Positions 26,801-34,635 of a stretch of 58,801 nucleotides of DNA are shown here, piece after piece. How positions within the stretch are numbered: position 1 is the stretch's first letter; every line of letters begins with the position of its first letter. The translations under genes were made by a program, and so were the position numbers. The DNA comes from an uncultured Bacteroidota bacterium. GTDB lineage: Bacteria > Bacteroidota > Bacteroidia > Chitinophagales > Chitinophagaceae. The notes beneath the pieces are model-generated. The model saw only the letters and a program-made list of their open reading frames with translations. It was not told the DNA's origin and made no database searches. The stretch lies in contig CAIVEH010000014.1 of NCBI GenBank assembly GCA_903904855.1, forward strand, positions 1-58,801, written 5' to 3'.

Positions 26801-29697
26801 GTTTACAAACCGGTGCCGGTACTTATACTGTAGTGGCAACAAATGCAACTACTGGTTGTACTGCAAATATGACCGGCAATGCTGTAGTCGTGATTAATGC
26901 ATTACCTACAGCATTTACGATTACAGGCGGCGGCAGCGATTGCACTGGTGGTGCAGGTCTGAATATTGGTCTCTCTGGCTCTCAGGTAGGTGTTACTTAC
27001 CAGCTTTTCTTGTCATTCGTTCCATTGGGTGCCCCTATAGCAGGTACCGGCGCGGCCCTGAGCTTGGGACTTCATACTACAGCCGGATTTTATACTGTGG
27101 TTGCAACCAATACAACTACCAGCTGTACCAACAATATGACGGGTGGAGTTGCAATTACTATACTTCCTTTGCCTACAGCATATGCTGTAACAGGTGGCGG
27201 TGGATATTGCACTGGTGGCACTGGTGTTCATGTTGGATTGAGCAATTCAGATATTGGTGTTAACTATCTCTTATATCTCGGGGCTGTACCAGTAGGTGTA
27301 CCGGTTGCCGGCACAGGTGGCTCGCTTGATTTTGGTTTACAGACTGCAGGCGGTACTTACACTGTTATCGGAACCAGCACATCTACAACCTGTGTAAATA
27401 ATATGTCTGGAAGCGTTGTTATAACAATCAATCCATTACCAGGAGTATTTAATGTAACAGGTGGTGGCTCCTATTGTTCAGGCGGTACCGGCGTGACTGT
27501 TGGCCTTAGTGGTTCGGCTGTTGGAGTTGATTATCAGTTGATGCTTGGCGGTTTCCCAATGGGGGCAGCTTTACCAGGCACTGGTGCATCGCTTGACTTT
27601 GGTTTGCAGACTGCATCAGGTACATATACTGTTGTTGCAACAAATACCACTACAACCTGCACCAACAATATGACAGGTAGTGCAGATGTCACTATTAATC
27701 CATTGCCCACAGCCTATAATATTACCGGCGGCGGCGGCAGTTATTGTGCCGGTGGCACAGGTTTTGATTTAGGATTAGATAATTCTGATCCAGTGATAAA
27801 TTATTCATTATACAATGGTGGCAGCCTCGTGGCTACATTGTCTGGTACAGGCGCTGCACTCGATTTTGGTTTCCAGACTGTAGCTGGTACCTATACAATA
27901 ATTGCTATTGACCTCTCAACTGGTTGTACTTCAACTATGGCGGGCAGTGTAGTAATTAATATTGTTCCATTACCAACTGTTTATAACCTCACTGGCGGCG
28001 GCGCTTATTGTGCCGGTGGAACAGGTGTCGATGTTTCCTTAAGTGGTTCAGAAGTTGGAAAAAATTATCAGTTATTTGTGGGTGGCGTAGCTACCGGTGC
28101 TGCAATGCCTGGTACAGGTTCTGCTCTTGATTTCGGACTTCAGACTGCTGTTGGTACTTATTCCTGTGTAGCAACTGATGCTACTGCCGGATGTACCAAT
28201 AATATGACTGGTGCTCCGGCCATAACCACCAATCCTGCGCCTGCCGCTTTTGCTGTTACTGGCGGTGGCCCTTACTGCGTAGGTGGTACAGGTTCTGATG
28301 TTGGTTTGGGTGGTTCTGTAGTTGGTGTTGATTACCAGTTATTTAATGGTATAACACCAGTAGGAGCTGCTATGGCAGGTACCGGTGCGGCTCTTGATTA
28401 TGGCTTGCAGACAGTAGTTGGTACTTATTCAGTTATTGCTACCGACCCGTCAGTTACGTGTACTGCTACAATGACTGGCAGCGCGGTTGTGTCTACCGTT
28501 GCTTATCCTGTTGTTGCAGCTATTTCAGGCCCTTCAGTTGTTTGTCAGGGTGCAACAGCTACTCTTGCTGATGCTACTCCTGCAGGAGTTTGGAGCAGTA
28601 TTACACCTGCAATAGCAACAATAGATGTAGCTGGCGTGGTTACTGGTGTAACAGGCGGGATTGATTCTATTAATTATACAGTTACCAACGGTGCAGGCTG
28701 TGCTACCACTGTTGCTGTTACTATCGATGTGTTGGCTGGTCCTGCTGTTGCAGCAATAGGGGGTACATCAACTACCATATGCCAGGGATCAACCGGTACT
28801 TTTACTGAGACTACTACCGGTGGTGTATGGAGCAGCAGTAACACTGCTGTAGCTACTGTAAGCACAAGCGGTGTAGTAACCGGAGTTGCTACAGGAAGTG
28901 CTACTATATCGTACACTGTTACCGGTGGTACCGGCTGTGCAAATTCTGCTACAGTGGCAGTTACTATCGGATCAACAATTCCATCAAGCGCTCTGTTACC
29001 AACTACTTCTGCCACAATGTGCGATACCAACCTGGTTAAGCTTTATGTAGCTACAGCCGGCGGCGGTAGCGGACTGTTCTATACATGGTATCTCGGTGGT
29101 GTTGCTATTCCTGGCGCTATTACTGATACTTATTATGCTACCACTCCGGGTTCTTATACTGCAATGATCAGTAATGGTACCTGCAGCGAAACATTCCCGG
29201 CAACTACGGTTCTTAATCCACCACATCCGGTTATTTCGCTTGATACTATTCCTTTCTTGTTGTTTACAGGATCATTTGTAGGCTATCAGTGGAATATGAA
29301 CGGTGCACCAGTACCAGGAGCAACAACCAACAATACCCCTGAGCGTGGCGCTGACAGTACCTATTATACAGTTACGGTTACAGATGTAAATGGATGTGCA
29401 CGTACTTCTGATACCTTCTGGGTATTGCTGGCCGATACTGCGCTTGCAGTGCATCCGGTTGTTAATCCTGTATATGATATCCGTATCTATCCAAACCCAG
29501 CCAGCTCTGTCATTCATATTGATGCGCCCGTAAAGGTATTTGTATCAGTACTGAACATAGATGGCAGCTTGCTGATAGATCGCAAGGAAGCTATCAGCCT
29601 TAATGTAGGCGGCCTCACTAATGGCACCTATATACTGATGGTTTATGATGAAAACAATAATCTGCTGAAAACAGAGAAACTGGTTAAGCTGCAATAG
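23809..29697 (+). CDS. Giant modular adhesin-like protein with T9SS sorting domain
   Basis: This is a 1962-aa protein with a long signal region (residues 1-40, ending LCLAGFNGFSA). An N-terminal domain of about 140 aa is followed by an Ig-like domain (YQWFVNG). Then come four ~79-aa modules of the VTVSGGGTFCGNTT...TSGTYYFNA type, one interrupted by a domain with NAGLPQSICAGTTIALSGS. Ten ~89-aa modules follow (VTGGG.YC.GGTG..VGLSGS..GV.YQL ... FGLQT..GTYTVVAT). Two Big_2-like modules (VWSS....A.I/V), a final Ig-like region and a T9SS type A sorting domain (IYPNPASSVIHIDA ... GLTNGTYILMVYDENN) end it. The ten modules are homologous to the Cys-rich ones in the minus-strand 1779-aa protein. A surface adhesin or matrix protein is likely. 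It has its own terminator and no leader element of the minus-strand type. Confidence 0.88.
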   Translation: MKRNVLLTSAYPNTTGAFRLKSIRTSIMVMLLCLAGFNGFSAVTVVPAPNGGNICSTVATSPTNVGVITITEGFNNDFPAGASQLVIAPPVGWSFVAVLPSVVATGGDVTIGVMSITAGLYTINFNSPTTTHIDAITITGLQVTANTVGSLPGNLFAQTNLGITGITTGSAGTNFGSLAITSAVVPSVTISGAPSGPICAGTGVVFTPVPTNGGVSPTYQWFVNGLSVGTSPFYSTSTLANGNTVYCIMTPTAGGCTSPATATSATITMTVNPLPTAVTVSGGGTFCGNTTITAANGGSGTIYYQGTTSGGTSTATPSVSQVIATSGTYYFNAQSAAGCWGTQGSATVVVNTLPSTVTVTGGGSFCGGTTTLNASNLGDGTIYYQGITSNGVSVASPTSSQVIAASGTYYFRAYNGTCWSNQGSAVVTINALPTVITVTGAGTFCGNTTITAANGGSGTIYFQGTTSGGTSTATPSASQVITTSGTYYFNAQSGAGCWGPQGSAVVTINPAATANAGLPQSICAGTTIALSGSIGGSASTSTWSAPSGSFSNASSLTSNYTPSIGCGVVTLTLTTNDPDGAGPCSAATSTVNITVNPLPNTPTVTGGGTACGFTTLNASLVGGGTIYFQNTTSGGTSIILGGTPQVVTTTNTYYFRALNGGCWGPQSVTAVTINPLPNPYTVTGGGGYCTGSTGSDVGLSGSDAGISYQLQRGGINVGATVPGTLAALDMGLQTVAGIYTVIATNPSTSCTLTMGGSASVSINALPTQYTVSGTGSYCAGGAGVTVNQSGSAAGVNYQLMLAGLPVGSPVAGTGAPITFGPQTSAGTYTAIATNTTTGCTNNMLGSAVITINPAPAAFSVTGGGAVCTGGLGLAVGLAGSVVGTSYQLYKGGVISGAAVAGTGGALSFGLQTTAATYTVVATIVATGCTATMTGSAIITNNPLPGAFAVSGGGNYCSGGTGVAVGLSGSAVGINYQLYLGGVSIGTAVAGTGSAISFGLQTGAGTYTVVATNATTGCTANMTGNAVVVINALPTAFTITGGGSDCTGGAGLNIGLSGSQVGVTYQLFLSFVPLGAPIAGTGAALSLGLHTTAGFYTVVATNTTTSCTNNMTGGVAITILPLPTAYAVTGGGGYCTGGTGVHVGLSNSDIGVNYLLYLGAVPVGVPVAGTGGSLDFGLQTAGGTYTVIGTSTSTTCVNNMSGSVVITINPLPGVFNVTGGGSYCSGGTGVTVGLSGSAVGVDYQLMLGGFPMGAALPGTGASLDFGLQTASGTYTVVATNTTTTCTNNMTGSADVTINPLPTAYNITGGGGSYCAGGTGFDLGLDNSDPVINYSLYNGGSLVATLSGTGAALDFGFQTVAGTYTIIAIDLSTGCTSTMAGSVVINIVPLPTVYNLTGGGAYCAGGTGVDVSLSGSEVGKNYQLFVGGVATGAAMPGTGSALDFGLQTAVGTYSCVATDATAGCTNNMTGAPAITTNPAPAAFAVTGGGPYCVGGTGSDVGLGGSVVGVDYQLFNGITPVGAAMAGTGAALDYGLQTVVGTYSVIATDPSVTCTATMTGSAVVSTVAYPVVAAISGPSVVCQGATATLADATPAGVWSSITPAIATIDVAGVVTGVTGGIDSINYTVTNGAGCATTVAVTIDVLAGPAVAAIGGTSTTICQGSTGTFTETTTGGVWSSSNTAVATVSTSGVVTGVATGSATISYTVTGGTGCANSATVAVTIGSTIPSSALLPTTSATMCDTNLVKLYVATAGGGSGLFYTWYLGGVAIPGAITDTYYATTPGSYTAMISNGTCSETFPATTVLNPPHPVISLDTIPFLLFTGSFVGYQWNMNGAPVPGATTNNTPERGADSTYYTVTVTDVNGCARTSDTFWVLLADTALAVHPVVNPVYDIRIYPNPASSVIHIDAPVKVFVSVLNIDGSLLIDRKEAISLNVGGLTNGTYILMVYDENNNLLKTEKLVKLQ
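25837..28500 (+). repeat. Ten tandem ~267-bp coding repeats
   Basis: Ten copies of an ~89-aa module follow one another inside the 1962-aa protein, starting near 25837, 26103, 26371 and so on to the last near 28233. They share TGGG.YC, YQL and LDFGLQT..GTYTV signatures but differ clearly in nucleotide sequence, so the array looks old and under protein-level selection. Confidence 0.85.
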
Positions 29698-29722
29698 CAC
29701 GAATTCTTATCTTATAAAATAT

Positions 29723-29751
29723 CAAACCCGTGGATGATCTCTGCGGGTTTG
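29723..29751 (+). terminator. Terminator after the 1962-aa adhesin gene
   Basis: CAAACCCG (29723-29730) pairs with CGGGTTTG (29744-29751), followed by TTTTG, 25 bp past the stop. Confidence 0.8.
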
Positions 29752-29986
29752 TTTTGTAATGTAATTTATAGAATCCTCAACTGGTCCATGCAAAATATGG
29801 ATACTTATGAAGCATGTTATTTATTTATTCTCTTTATAGAGAGTGTATTACTTGCATCCAGGCTGAATAAATTTATATGAAACATCGTTTTTTGGAGCAG
29901 AACTTATGCAATAAATATGTTAGAATAGCTCTCAGCCATTACACTACTAACATACTATCCAACCTAGTTCACTATTAGATTACATA

Positions 29987-30652
29987 CTAATCTTTGTTCT
30001 CACTGCGGAAATCTATAAGGTGGTGCGTGTAAGCATATTTCACCAGGCCAACGATAGAGCCTGTGCCTGTTTTGCGAAAGATGTTTTTGCGGTGGGTTTC
30101 TACAGTGCGCTCACTGATAAAGAGCCGGTCGGCAATATCTTTATTGGTGAGTTCTTTTTCAATAAGTTGAATGATTTCTACTTAGCGCAGGGTCAGGTGA
30201 GCTTCTTCATTCTGTTTCTTTATTTGGCTGAAAGTGCTGAGCTCCAGAATCACTTCTTCGCTGAAGTAGATTCCTCCGGCATGAATTTTTTGTATAGCCG
30301 ATAGCAGTTCTTCTTTGCTTAGATTTTTAAGCACGTACCCAGCTATATCTGATTCATTAATCATGGCATCTACCATCTGCCCCTGCCCGCTCATGCTTAA
30401 CGCCAGTATTCTTGTCTGCGGAAATTTTTCCTTTACCTTTTTCGCCAGTTCCCGACCATTCATTTCAGGCATGAATACATCCGTAATTAGCACATCTGCT
30501 TCAGTAATATTCAGTGATTCCAGGATCTGCGAAGGCGAGGTGGTACTGGCCACAATATCAATTCCCTCTTCGTTTTTCAGTAATGCAAAAATGCCGTCTA
30601 TAACTATCTGGTGGTCGTCAACTATAGCAACCCTTATTTTGTCATTACGCAT
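29987..30652 (-). pseudogene. NarL-family response regulator interrupted by one in-frame stop
   Basis: From ATG 30652 the frame encodes a complete receiver domain: D12/D13, phospho-acceptor D58 in VLITDVFMP, S/T in ALSMSG and K in YVLKNLS. It stops at TAA (30184-30182), codon 157, inside ...HLTLR-stop-VEIIQLIEKELTNKDI. The same frame continues without further stops through the whole LuxR-type HTH (IADRLFISERTVETHRKNIFRKTG) to TAG at 29989-29987, for 221 codons in all. Relatives have Glu at the stop position (LTxREVEI), so a GAA-to-TAA change explains it. The product would be a receiver without DNA-binding domain. It may be a recent null allele or a sequencing error; the intact downstream frame favours recent origin. 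It sits in the same run as a HisKA_3 kinase gene. Confidence 0.85.
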
Positions 30653-30739
30653 ATTGGCCCGGTTTGAGTGGGCCAATATACATAATAATAAGGGCAGCAC
30701 GCTCGCAATTATAAGCCAGCCCCTGAAATTAATTTTACC

Positions 30740-31192
30740 TTAACGGATAGCAATATTGGTAAAGGATCCCTTAACGTGAGTATAGAGTCCTCCAGTGAAA
30801 GTTATATCGAATGTGCCACTAGCTTTGCCTCCTGTAGCCAATGTAACCACTACTGAACCACCTGTACCTCCATAGAAGGTTACATCATTCCATAAAATGA
30901 AATCGCCTTGTGCAGGAATACTGTATGTGCTGGCAATATTATTATTCAGGTTAATCTCCAGCATCTTTTTCTTTGGGTCGCCCAGTTTATAGGCATTAAT
31001 GTAAGAGGCTGTCGAGCCACCTGTGCCCATTGTGAAAAATGCAGAGTCGGCAGTAATATTACTGCCACCGTCTTCTGTCCATGTAAAGCCTGGTGTAGTC
31101 ACAGGTGTAATAGGAGTTGAAGTAGAACTTTTTTTGCATGAATGCAAGGCGACCACAAATAGTAATGCGAGAATGATTGCTGTCTTTTTCAT
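30740..31192 (-). CDS. Putative lipoprotein between kinase and regulator genes
   Basis: This is a 150-aa protein with a lipoprotein signal (MKKTAIILALLFVVALHSC), Cys19 being the likely lipidated residue. A Ser/Thr/Pro linker leads to a Gly- and Thr-rich beta region (FTWTEDGGSNITADSAFF, GSVVVTLATGGKASGTFDITFTG). I recognise no named family; it resembles small Bacteroidota lipoproteins of beta-sandwich type. It lies 96 bp downstream of the kinase gene and 87 bp upstream of the regulator. A TACCC-N6-GGGTA dyad 52 bp upstream of its start suggests its own regulated promoter. Confidence 0.75.
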   Translation of the reverse strand: MKKTAIILALLFVVALHSCKKSSTSTPITPVTTPGFTWTEDGGSNITADSAFFTMGTGGSTASYINAYKLGDPKKKMLEINLNNNIASTYSIPAQGDFILWNDVTFYGGTGGSVVVTLATGGKASGTFDITFTGGLYTHVKGSFTNIAIR

Positions 31193-31243
31193 TATTGTTT
31201 ATTTTTAATGACAGCAAAACTATAATACAGGTAAAAACCTGAA

Positions 31244-31261
31244 ATACCCGCATCAGGGTAT
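31244..31261. promoter_or_regulatory. Dyad operator ATACCC-N6-GGGTAT (copy 1)
   Basis: A perfect 6-bp inverted repeat with 6-bp spacer, 52 bp upstream of the lipoprotein start at 31192. Read as 7-2-7 half-sites it has the shape of NarL-type operators (TACCCnn-N2-nnGGGTA). A second copy lies at 34241-34258. Confidence 0.5.
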
Positions 31262-31288
31262 ATTGAGGCTGTGTAAATCTGATGCATA

Positions 31289-33238
31289 TTATGCCGGCAC
31301 ATGTATTGCTACAATGGTACCCTTACCTGGTGCACTGCTCCATTCTACTGTGCCGTTCAGGTATTTTATACGGGTTTCTATGTTTTTCAGGCCTAAACCA
31401 TTTTGGTTTGCTTTGTTTGTAATATCAAACCCCTTTCCATTGTCTTCTATGGTTACAGAGATACCCTGGCTGTCTTTCTCCAGCGATATATCCAGGTGGT
31501 TTGCTCCTGAGTGTTTTATCACATTGTTTACGCATTCCTGCACCACACGGTATAATACATTTTCAGTGCTTGGTTCAATGTGTTTGTCAAGCCCTTCCGT
31601 GTAAAGCTGAACCTTTATAACGCGACTGTCTAAATGGTTCACAAACTCCTTTATTGCGGCCGATAACCCTGCCTTAATAAGGGTATTAGGCATCATGTTG
31701 TGCGATACTGTCCGTACTTCCTTGCAGCCCGAATCAATGAGGTTAATTACTGTCTTAAATAACTGCTCATCTTCCTTACCTGCAAATGACAATCTCGATT
31801 CTATTGCCGAAAGGTTCATTTTGGCGGCAGTCATTGTTTGCCCCACACCGTCATGCAGATCAGAGGCAATGCGGTTTCGCTCATTTTCCTCTGCTTCCAG
31901 CACAGCTTTGGTGGCCAGGTTTTGCTGGTGATGAATCTCTTCATTCAGCCTTGCTTTTTGTTTCAGTGCGCTCCTGTGGTAATAAGAATATCCCGATACA
32001 GACAGCAGCAGCAAGAGCCCTGCAATACTGTAGCTCACAATTTTCTGTTTTGAAATGGCCAGTTCCTGTTGAGCTATTTTCTCTTCTTTTTTGGCGGTCT
32101 CATACTTTGTTTCCATTTCTGCCACACGCGCACTTATGTCCTTATTAAAGATACTATCATTTAGTACTCTGAATTTATTAAGGTATTCGTAAGCCGATTT
32201 GTAGTCGGTCATACTAAACAGTATTTCAGCGCGCAGCCGGTAAGTACTTGCGAGCAGGTTCTTATCTCCTGTTATCTGACAGAAATAAATACCTGAATCA
32301 TTTGCAGAAACGGCCTGCTTTAATTTATTCGACTTTAAGTAAATGTCGCAGAGGTATTGGTACGACTCTGCGAGATTTTCCAGGTCGTCGATTTTCTTTT
32401 CATACCCAATACTCTCAGTTATATATTGCAGTGCAGAGTCCAGCTTCCTGAGTTTCAGATATACGCCACCCATGTTCAGCGAAGCGGTACCCAGTCCTTT
32501 TGTGTTGTTGGTTTCTTTATAGATTTTGTACGACTTCATTTGGTATGCAAGTTCCAGCGTGTCGTTTTTCAATTCACCATAAGCGGTTGCCATACTGTTA
32601 TAAAGGTTCGCCATAAGCCTTTTATCATGTCTTGTTTCAGCAAGAGGTATGGCTTTATTCAGTGTAAGTATCCCTTTATCTAATTGTTTCAGCCTCACGT
32701 AAGAGTTGGCTATATTGCCAAGTGTTGAAGCAAGCAGGCCTGTATCATTAATTTCTTCAGCATACTTTACCGCCTTTTGAAAATAATCTACTGCCTGTTC
32801 ATAGTTGCTTTTATGATTTGCCAGGTTGCCCAGGTTGTTGTAGGCTTTTGCTACTATGAGTTTGTTGTTATACTTGCTACCAAGTGGCAGGTTGCGGCCA
32901 TAATATTGCTCTGCACTGTCGTATTTACCGGTATACATAAAATAGGTGCCGAAAATATTATTTGTCATGGATTGAAGCTTCACATAGGGAGCTGAAGTTT
33001 TCCCATCAACTTTTTCATTCAATACATTTCTATACGCAAATATCTCTGAATCCGCATGCAGGGCATCCTTAAAGGCATAATCCTGTATAATGTATATTTT
33101 TTCTGTGTCATCCTTTTTCAAAGACCATACTGAATCTATGATATGTGCGGCATTCTTTTGTTGAGCGTTGGCCACGGCACAGAAAAACATCGGAAATACA
33201 AGTATAAAATAAAAGTATAATACATTCATAATTATCAA
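31289..33238 (-). CDS. TPR-containing sensor histidine kinase (HisKA_3 type)
   Basis: This is a 649-aa protein with a signal peptide (FYFILVFPMFFCAVANAQ). Five or more tetratricopeptide repeats fill about residues 90-340 (ALQYITESIGYEKKIDD, YNNLGNLANHKSNYEQAVDYFQKAVKYAEE), followed by a coiled coil (KEEKIAQQELAISKQ), a membrane helix (IVSYSIAGLLLLLSVSGY) and the kinase. The phosphorylated His462 is in RIASDLHDGVGQT. The ATPase domain has VVQECVNNVIKHSGA (N box), EDNGKGFD and GLGLKNIETRI. The start could be ATG 33238 or 33229. Kinases of this type signal to NarL-family regulators; the expected partner is the interrupted regulator at 29987-30652, so this system may be uncoupled. Confidence 0.92.
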   Translation of the reverse strand: MIIMNVLYFYFILVFPMFFCAVANAQQKNAAHIIDSVWSLKKDDTEKIYIIQDYAFKDALHADSEIFAYRNVLNEKVDGKTSAPYVKLQSMTNNIFGTYFMYTGKYDSAEQYYGRNLPLGSKYNNKLIVAKAYNNLGNLANHKSNYEQAVDYFQKAVKYAEEINDTGLLASTLGNIANSYVRLKQLDKGILTLNKAIPLAETRHDKRLMANLYNSMATAYGELKNDTLELAYQMKSYKIYKETNNTKGLGTASLNMGGVYLKLRKLDSALQYITESIGYEKKIDDLENLAESYQYLCDIYLKSNKLKQAVSANDSGIYFCQITGDKNLLASTYRLRAEILFSMTDYKSAYEYLNKFRVLNDSIFNKDISARVAEMETKYETAKKEEKIAQQELAISKQKIVSYSIAGLLLLLSVSGYSYYHRSALKQKARLNEEIHHQQNLATKAVLEAEENERNRIASDLHDGVGQTMTAAKMNLSAIESRLSFAGKEDEQLFKTVINLIDSGCKEVRTVSHNMMPNTLIKAGLSAAIKEFVNHLDSRVIKVQLYTEGLDKHIEPSTENVLYRVVQECVNNVIKHSGANHLDISLEKDSQGISVTIEDNGKGFDITNKANQNGLGLKNIETRIKYLNGTVEWSSAPGKGTIVAIHVPA

Positions 33239-33279
33239 ACTATGAGGTTAAAGATAGTGGTAAATCTAACAGAAAATAA

Positions 33280-34179
33280 CTAACTTTTCTTTGCTTTTTT
33301 CCACCTTCTGTCCATGCATATTCCCAGGTTCAGCTCATACTGGCTGATGAGTACTTTACTATTAAGAGTGCCGCCGTCTTGATACCCCATCGCCATCCTG
33401 CCGTTGATCAGTTCATATTTAAGCCCTGCTGTTATCCCGAGCCGTTTGCCTGCAAAGCATACAACGTTTATATAGCTATCATTGCTTATTTTAAAGGTGT
33501 TTCTGTTTGAACAGAAGTTAACACCAGCAACTGATGCCAGGGAGAATTTTTTGAAGTTTTTACGGTATGCCACATTTGGCCCAATCAGCGTTTTAAGCAT
33601 ATTTGCATCATTCATGTTGTGATATATGTATTGGTGATTATTATCTTCAAACCAGGTGAATGGGCCACGTATACCAACCAACTTGAACAGGATATTAACC
33701 CCGAAATTCAGATTTTTTTTACCGAATTCTCCTTTTATGTCTATACCGTTAAAATTCCAGAAACGGCCTGGTTTTTTGAAATCTACCGGTGCCTGCACAT
33801 TACCTAGAGTTTTAGATGGTGTTGTAAACAAATTGGCAAGCGAGTAATACAGTTCTCCGTTATGATTTGAGTTCATGTTGCCGAAATAGCTTAACAGGTA
33901 TAGCAGGCCATCAAGGTTATATATTTCAAATCCACTCTTGCTGAATTTATAAAATTGTGCATCCAGGTTTATAGCTGAACCATTATCTTTCATTAACTCT
34001 ATCTTTTCTGTACGGTAAATCACTGCCGGACTTCCAAGGTCTTGTACCTTTAGATACATGCCGCTATAGGATGTGGATTTGTACTTCAGGCCCAATGTAA
34101 TCGTTCCAGATTGAAATACATCCACCTGCGCAAATCCTGCCAGGGGAAGTAGTAAAAAGAGCATTGCAAATCTTTTCAT
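33280..34179 (-). CDS. Putative outer-membrane protein (unknown family)
   Basis: This is a 299-aa protein with a signal peptide (MKRFAMLFLLLPLAGFAQ) and alternating strands typical of a small barrel (GTITLGLKYKSTSYSGMYLKV, NLNFGVNILFKLVGIRG, LGITAGLKYELINGRMAMGY). The C-terminus is Lys-rich, not the usual terminal aromatic, so a barrel is only probable. It sits 41 bp upstream of the kinase gene and is probably co-transcribed with it. A TACCC-N6-GGGTA dyad lies 62 bp upstream of its start. Confidence 0.65.
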   Translation of the reverse strand: MKRFAMLFLLLPLAGFAQVDVFQSGTITLGLKYKSTSYSGMYLKVQDLGSPAVIYRTEKIELMKDNGSAINLDAQFYKFSKSGFEIYNLDGLLYLLSYFGNMNSNHNGELYYSLANLFTTPSKTLGNVQAPVDFKKPGRFWNFNGIDIKGEFGKKNLNFGVNILFKLVGIRGPFTWFEDNNHQYIYHNMNDANMLKTLIGPNVAYRKNFKKFSLASVAGVNFCSNRNTFKISNDSYINVVCFAGKRLGITAGLKYELINGRMAMGYQDGGTLNSKVLISQYELNLGICMDRRWKKAKKS

Positions 34180-34240
34180 TGAATGTAGTTTTTGAAGTTA
34201 TTAACCGGGCATAAAAGTAGGATCTATGTGAGCTGGGGAA

Positions 34241-34258
34241 ATACCCTACAGTGGGTAT
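34241..34258. promoter_or_regulatory. Dyad operator ATACCC-N6-GGGTAT (copy 2)
   Basis: The same 6-6-6 inverted repeat as at 31244-31261 with a different spacer (TACAGT), 62 bp upstream of the outer-membrane protein gene start. Confidence 0.5.
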
Positions 34259-34584
34259 TCTGATTGGAGAACTATTTTAAAGTTAGTTGAAAAGCCAGTG
34301 GAGGCGAGGGTAGCGAAGCTTTTTTAAGTGTTAACTGGCTTCATTGTTTATTTACTGAATAACTGGAACCAGGTTATAGGAGACAGGAGTAATTGAATTG
34401 GGATTTTTTAATGTTGGTTCACTATTTCCTTTTGAGCTTTGGATTTATGCGATACATTAAGCATCGGTAAATAATCCCATTCGAATACTATAAACAAATA
34501 ATACCTTTGGGATTACGATCAAACCAATTATAATAAGCATCAAGGAGCGATGCCAGCCGTTGAACACACAGTATATTGGAATAA

Positions 34585-34615
34585 ATAAAAGCGCACTGTT
34601 TGAGTGCGCTTTTAT
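34585..34615 (-). terminator. clpB terminator
   Basis: ATAAAAGCGCACT pairs with AGTGCGCTTTTAT over a 5-nt loop, just past the clpB stop at 34636; T-rich on both strands. Confidence 0.85.
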
Positions 34616-34635
34616 TTTGTGATACTTCGTTTTTT

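Larger units (their letters stand above)
34180..34635. other. 456-bp intergenic region
   Basis: No gene is seen. It holds the GGGTA dyad at 34241-34258, an 8-bp inverted repeat AAGCCAGT/ACTGGCTT at 34292-34299 and 34334-34341 with a long loop, and the clpB terminator at 34585-34615. Confidence 0.6.

Noticed and set aside
30020-30304. Plus-strand frame over the regulator's HTH region
   Set aside because: The opposite strand shows a clear LuxR-type helix-turn-helix, so this frame is a shadow.
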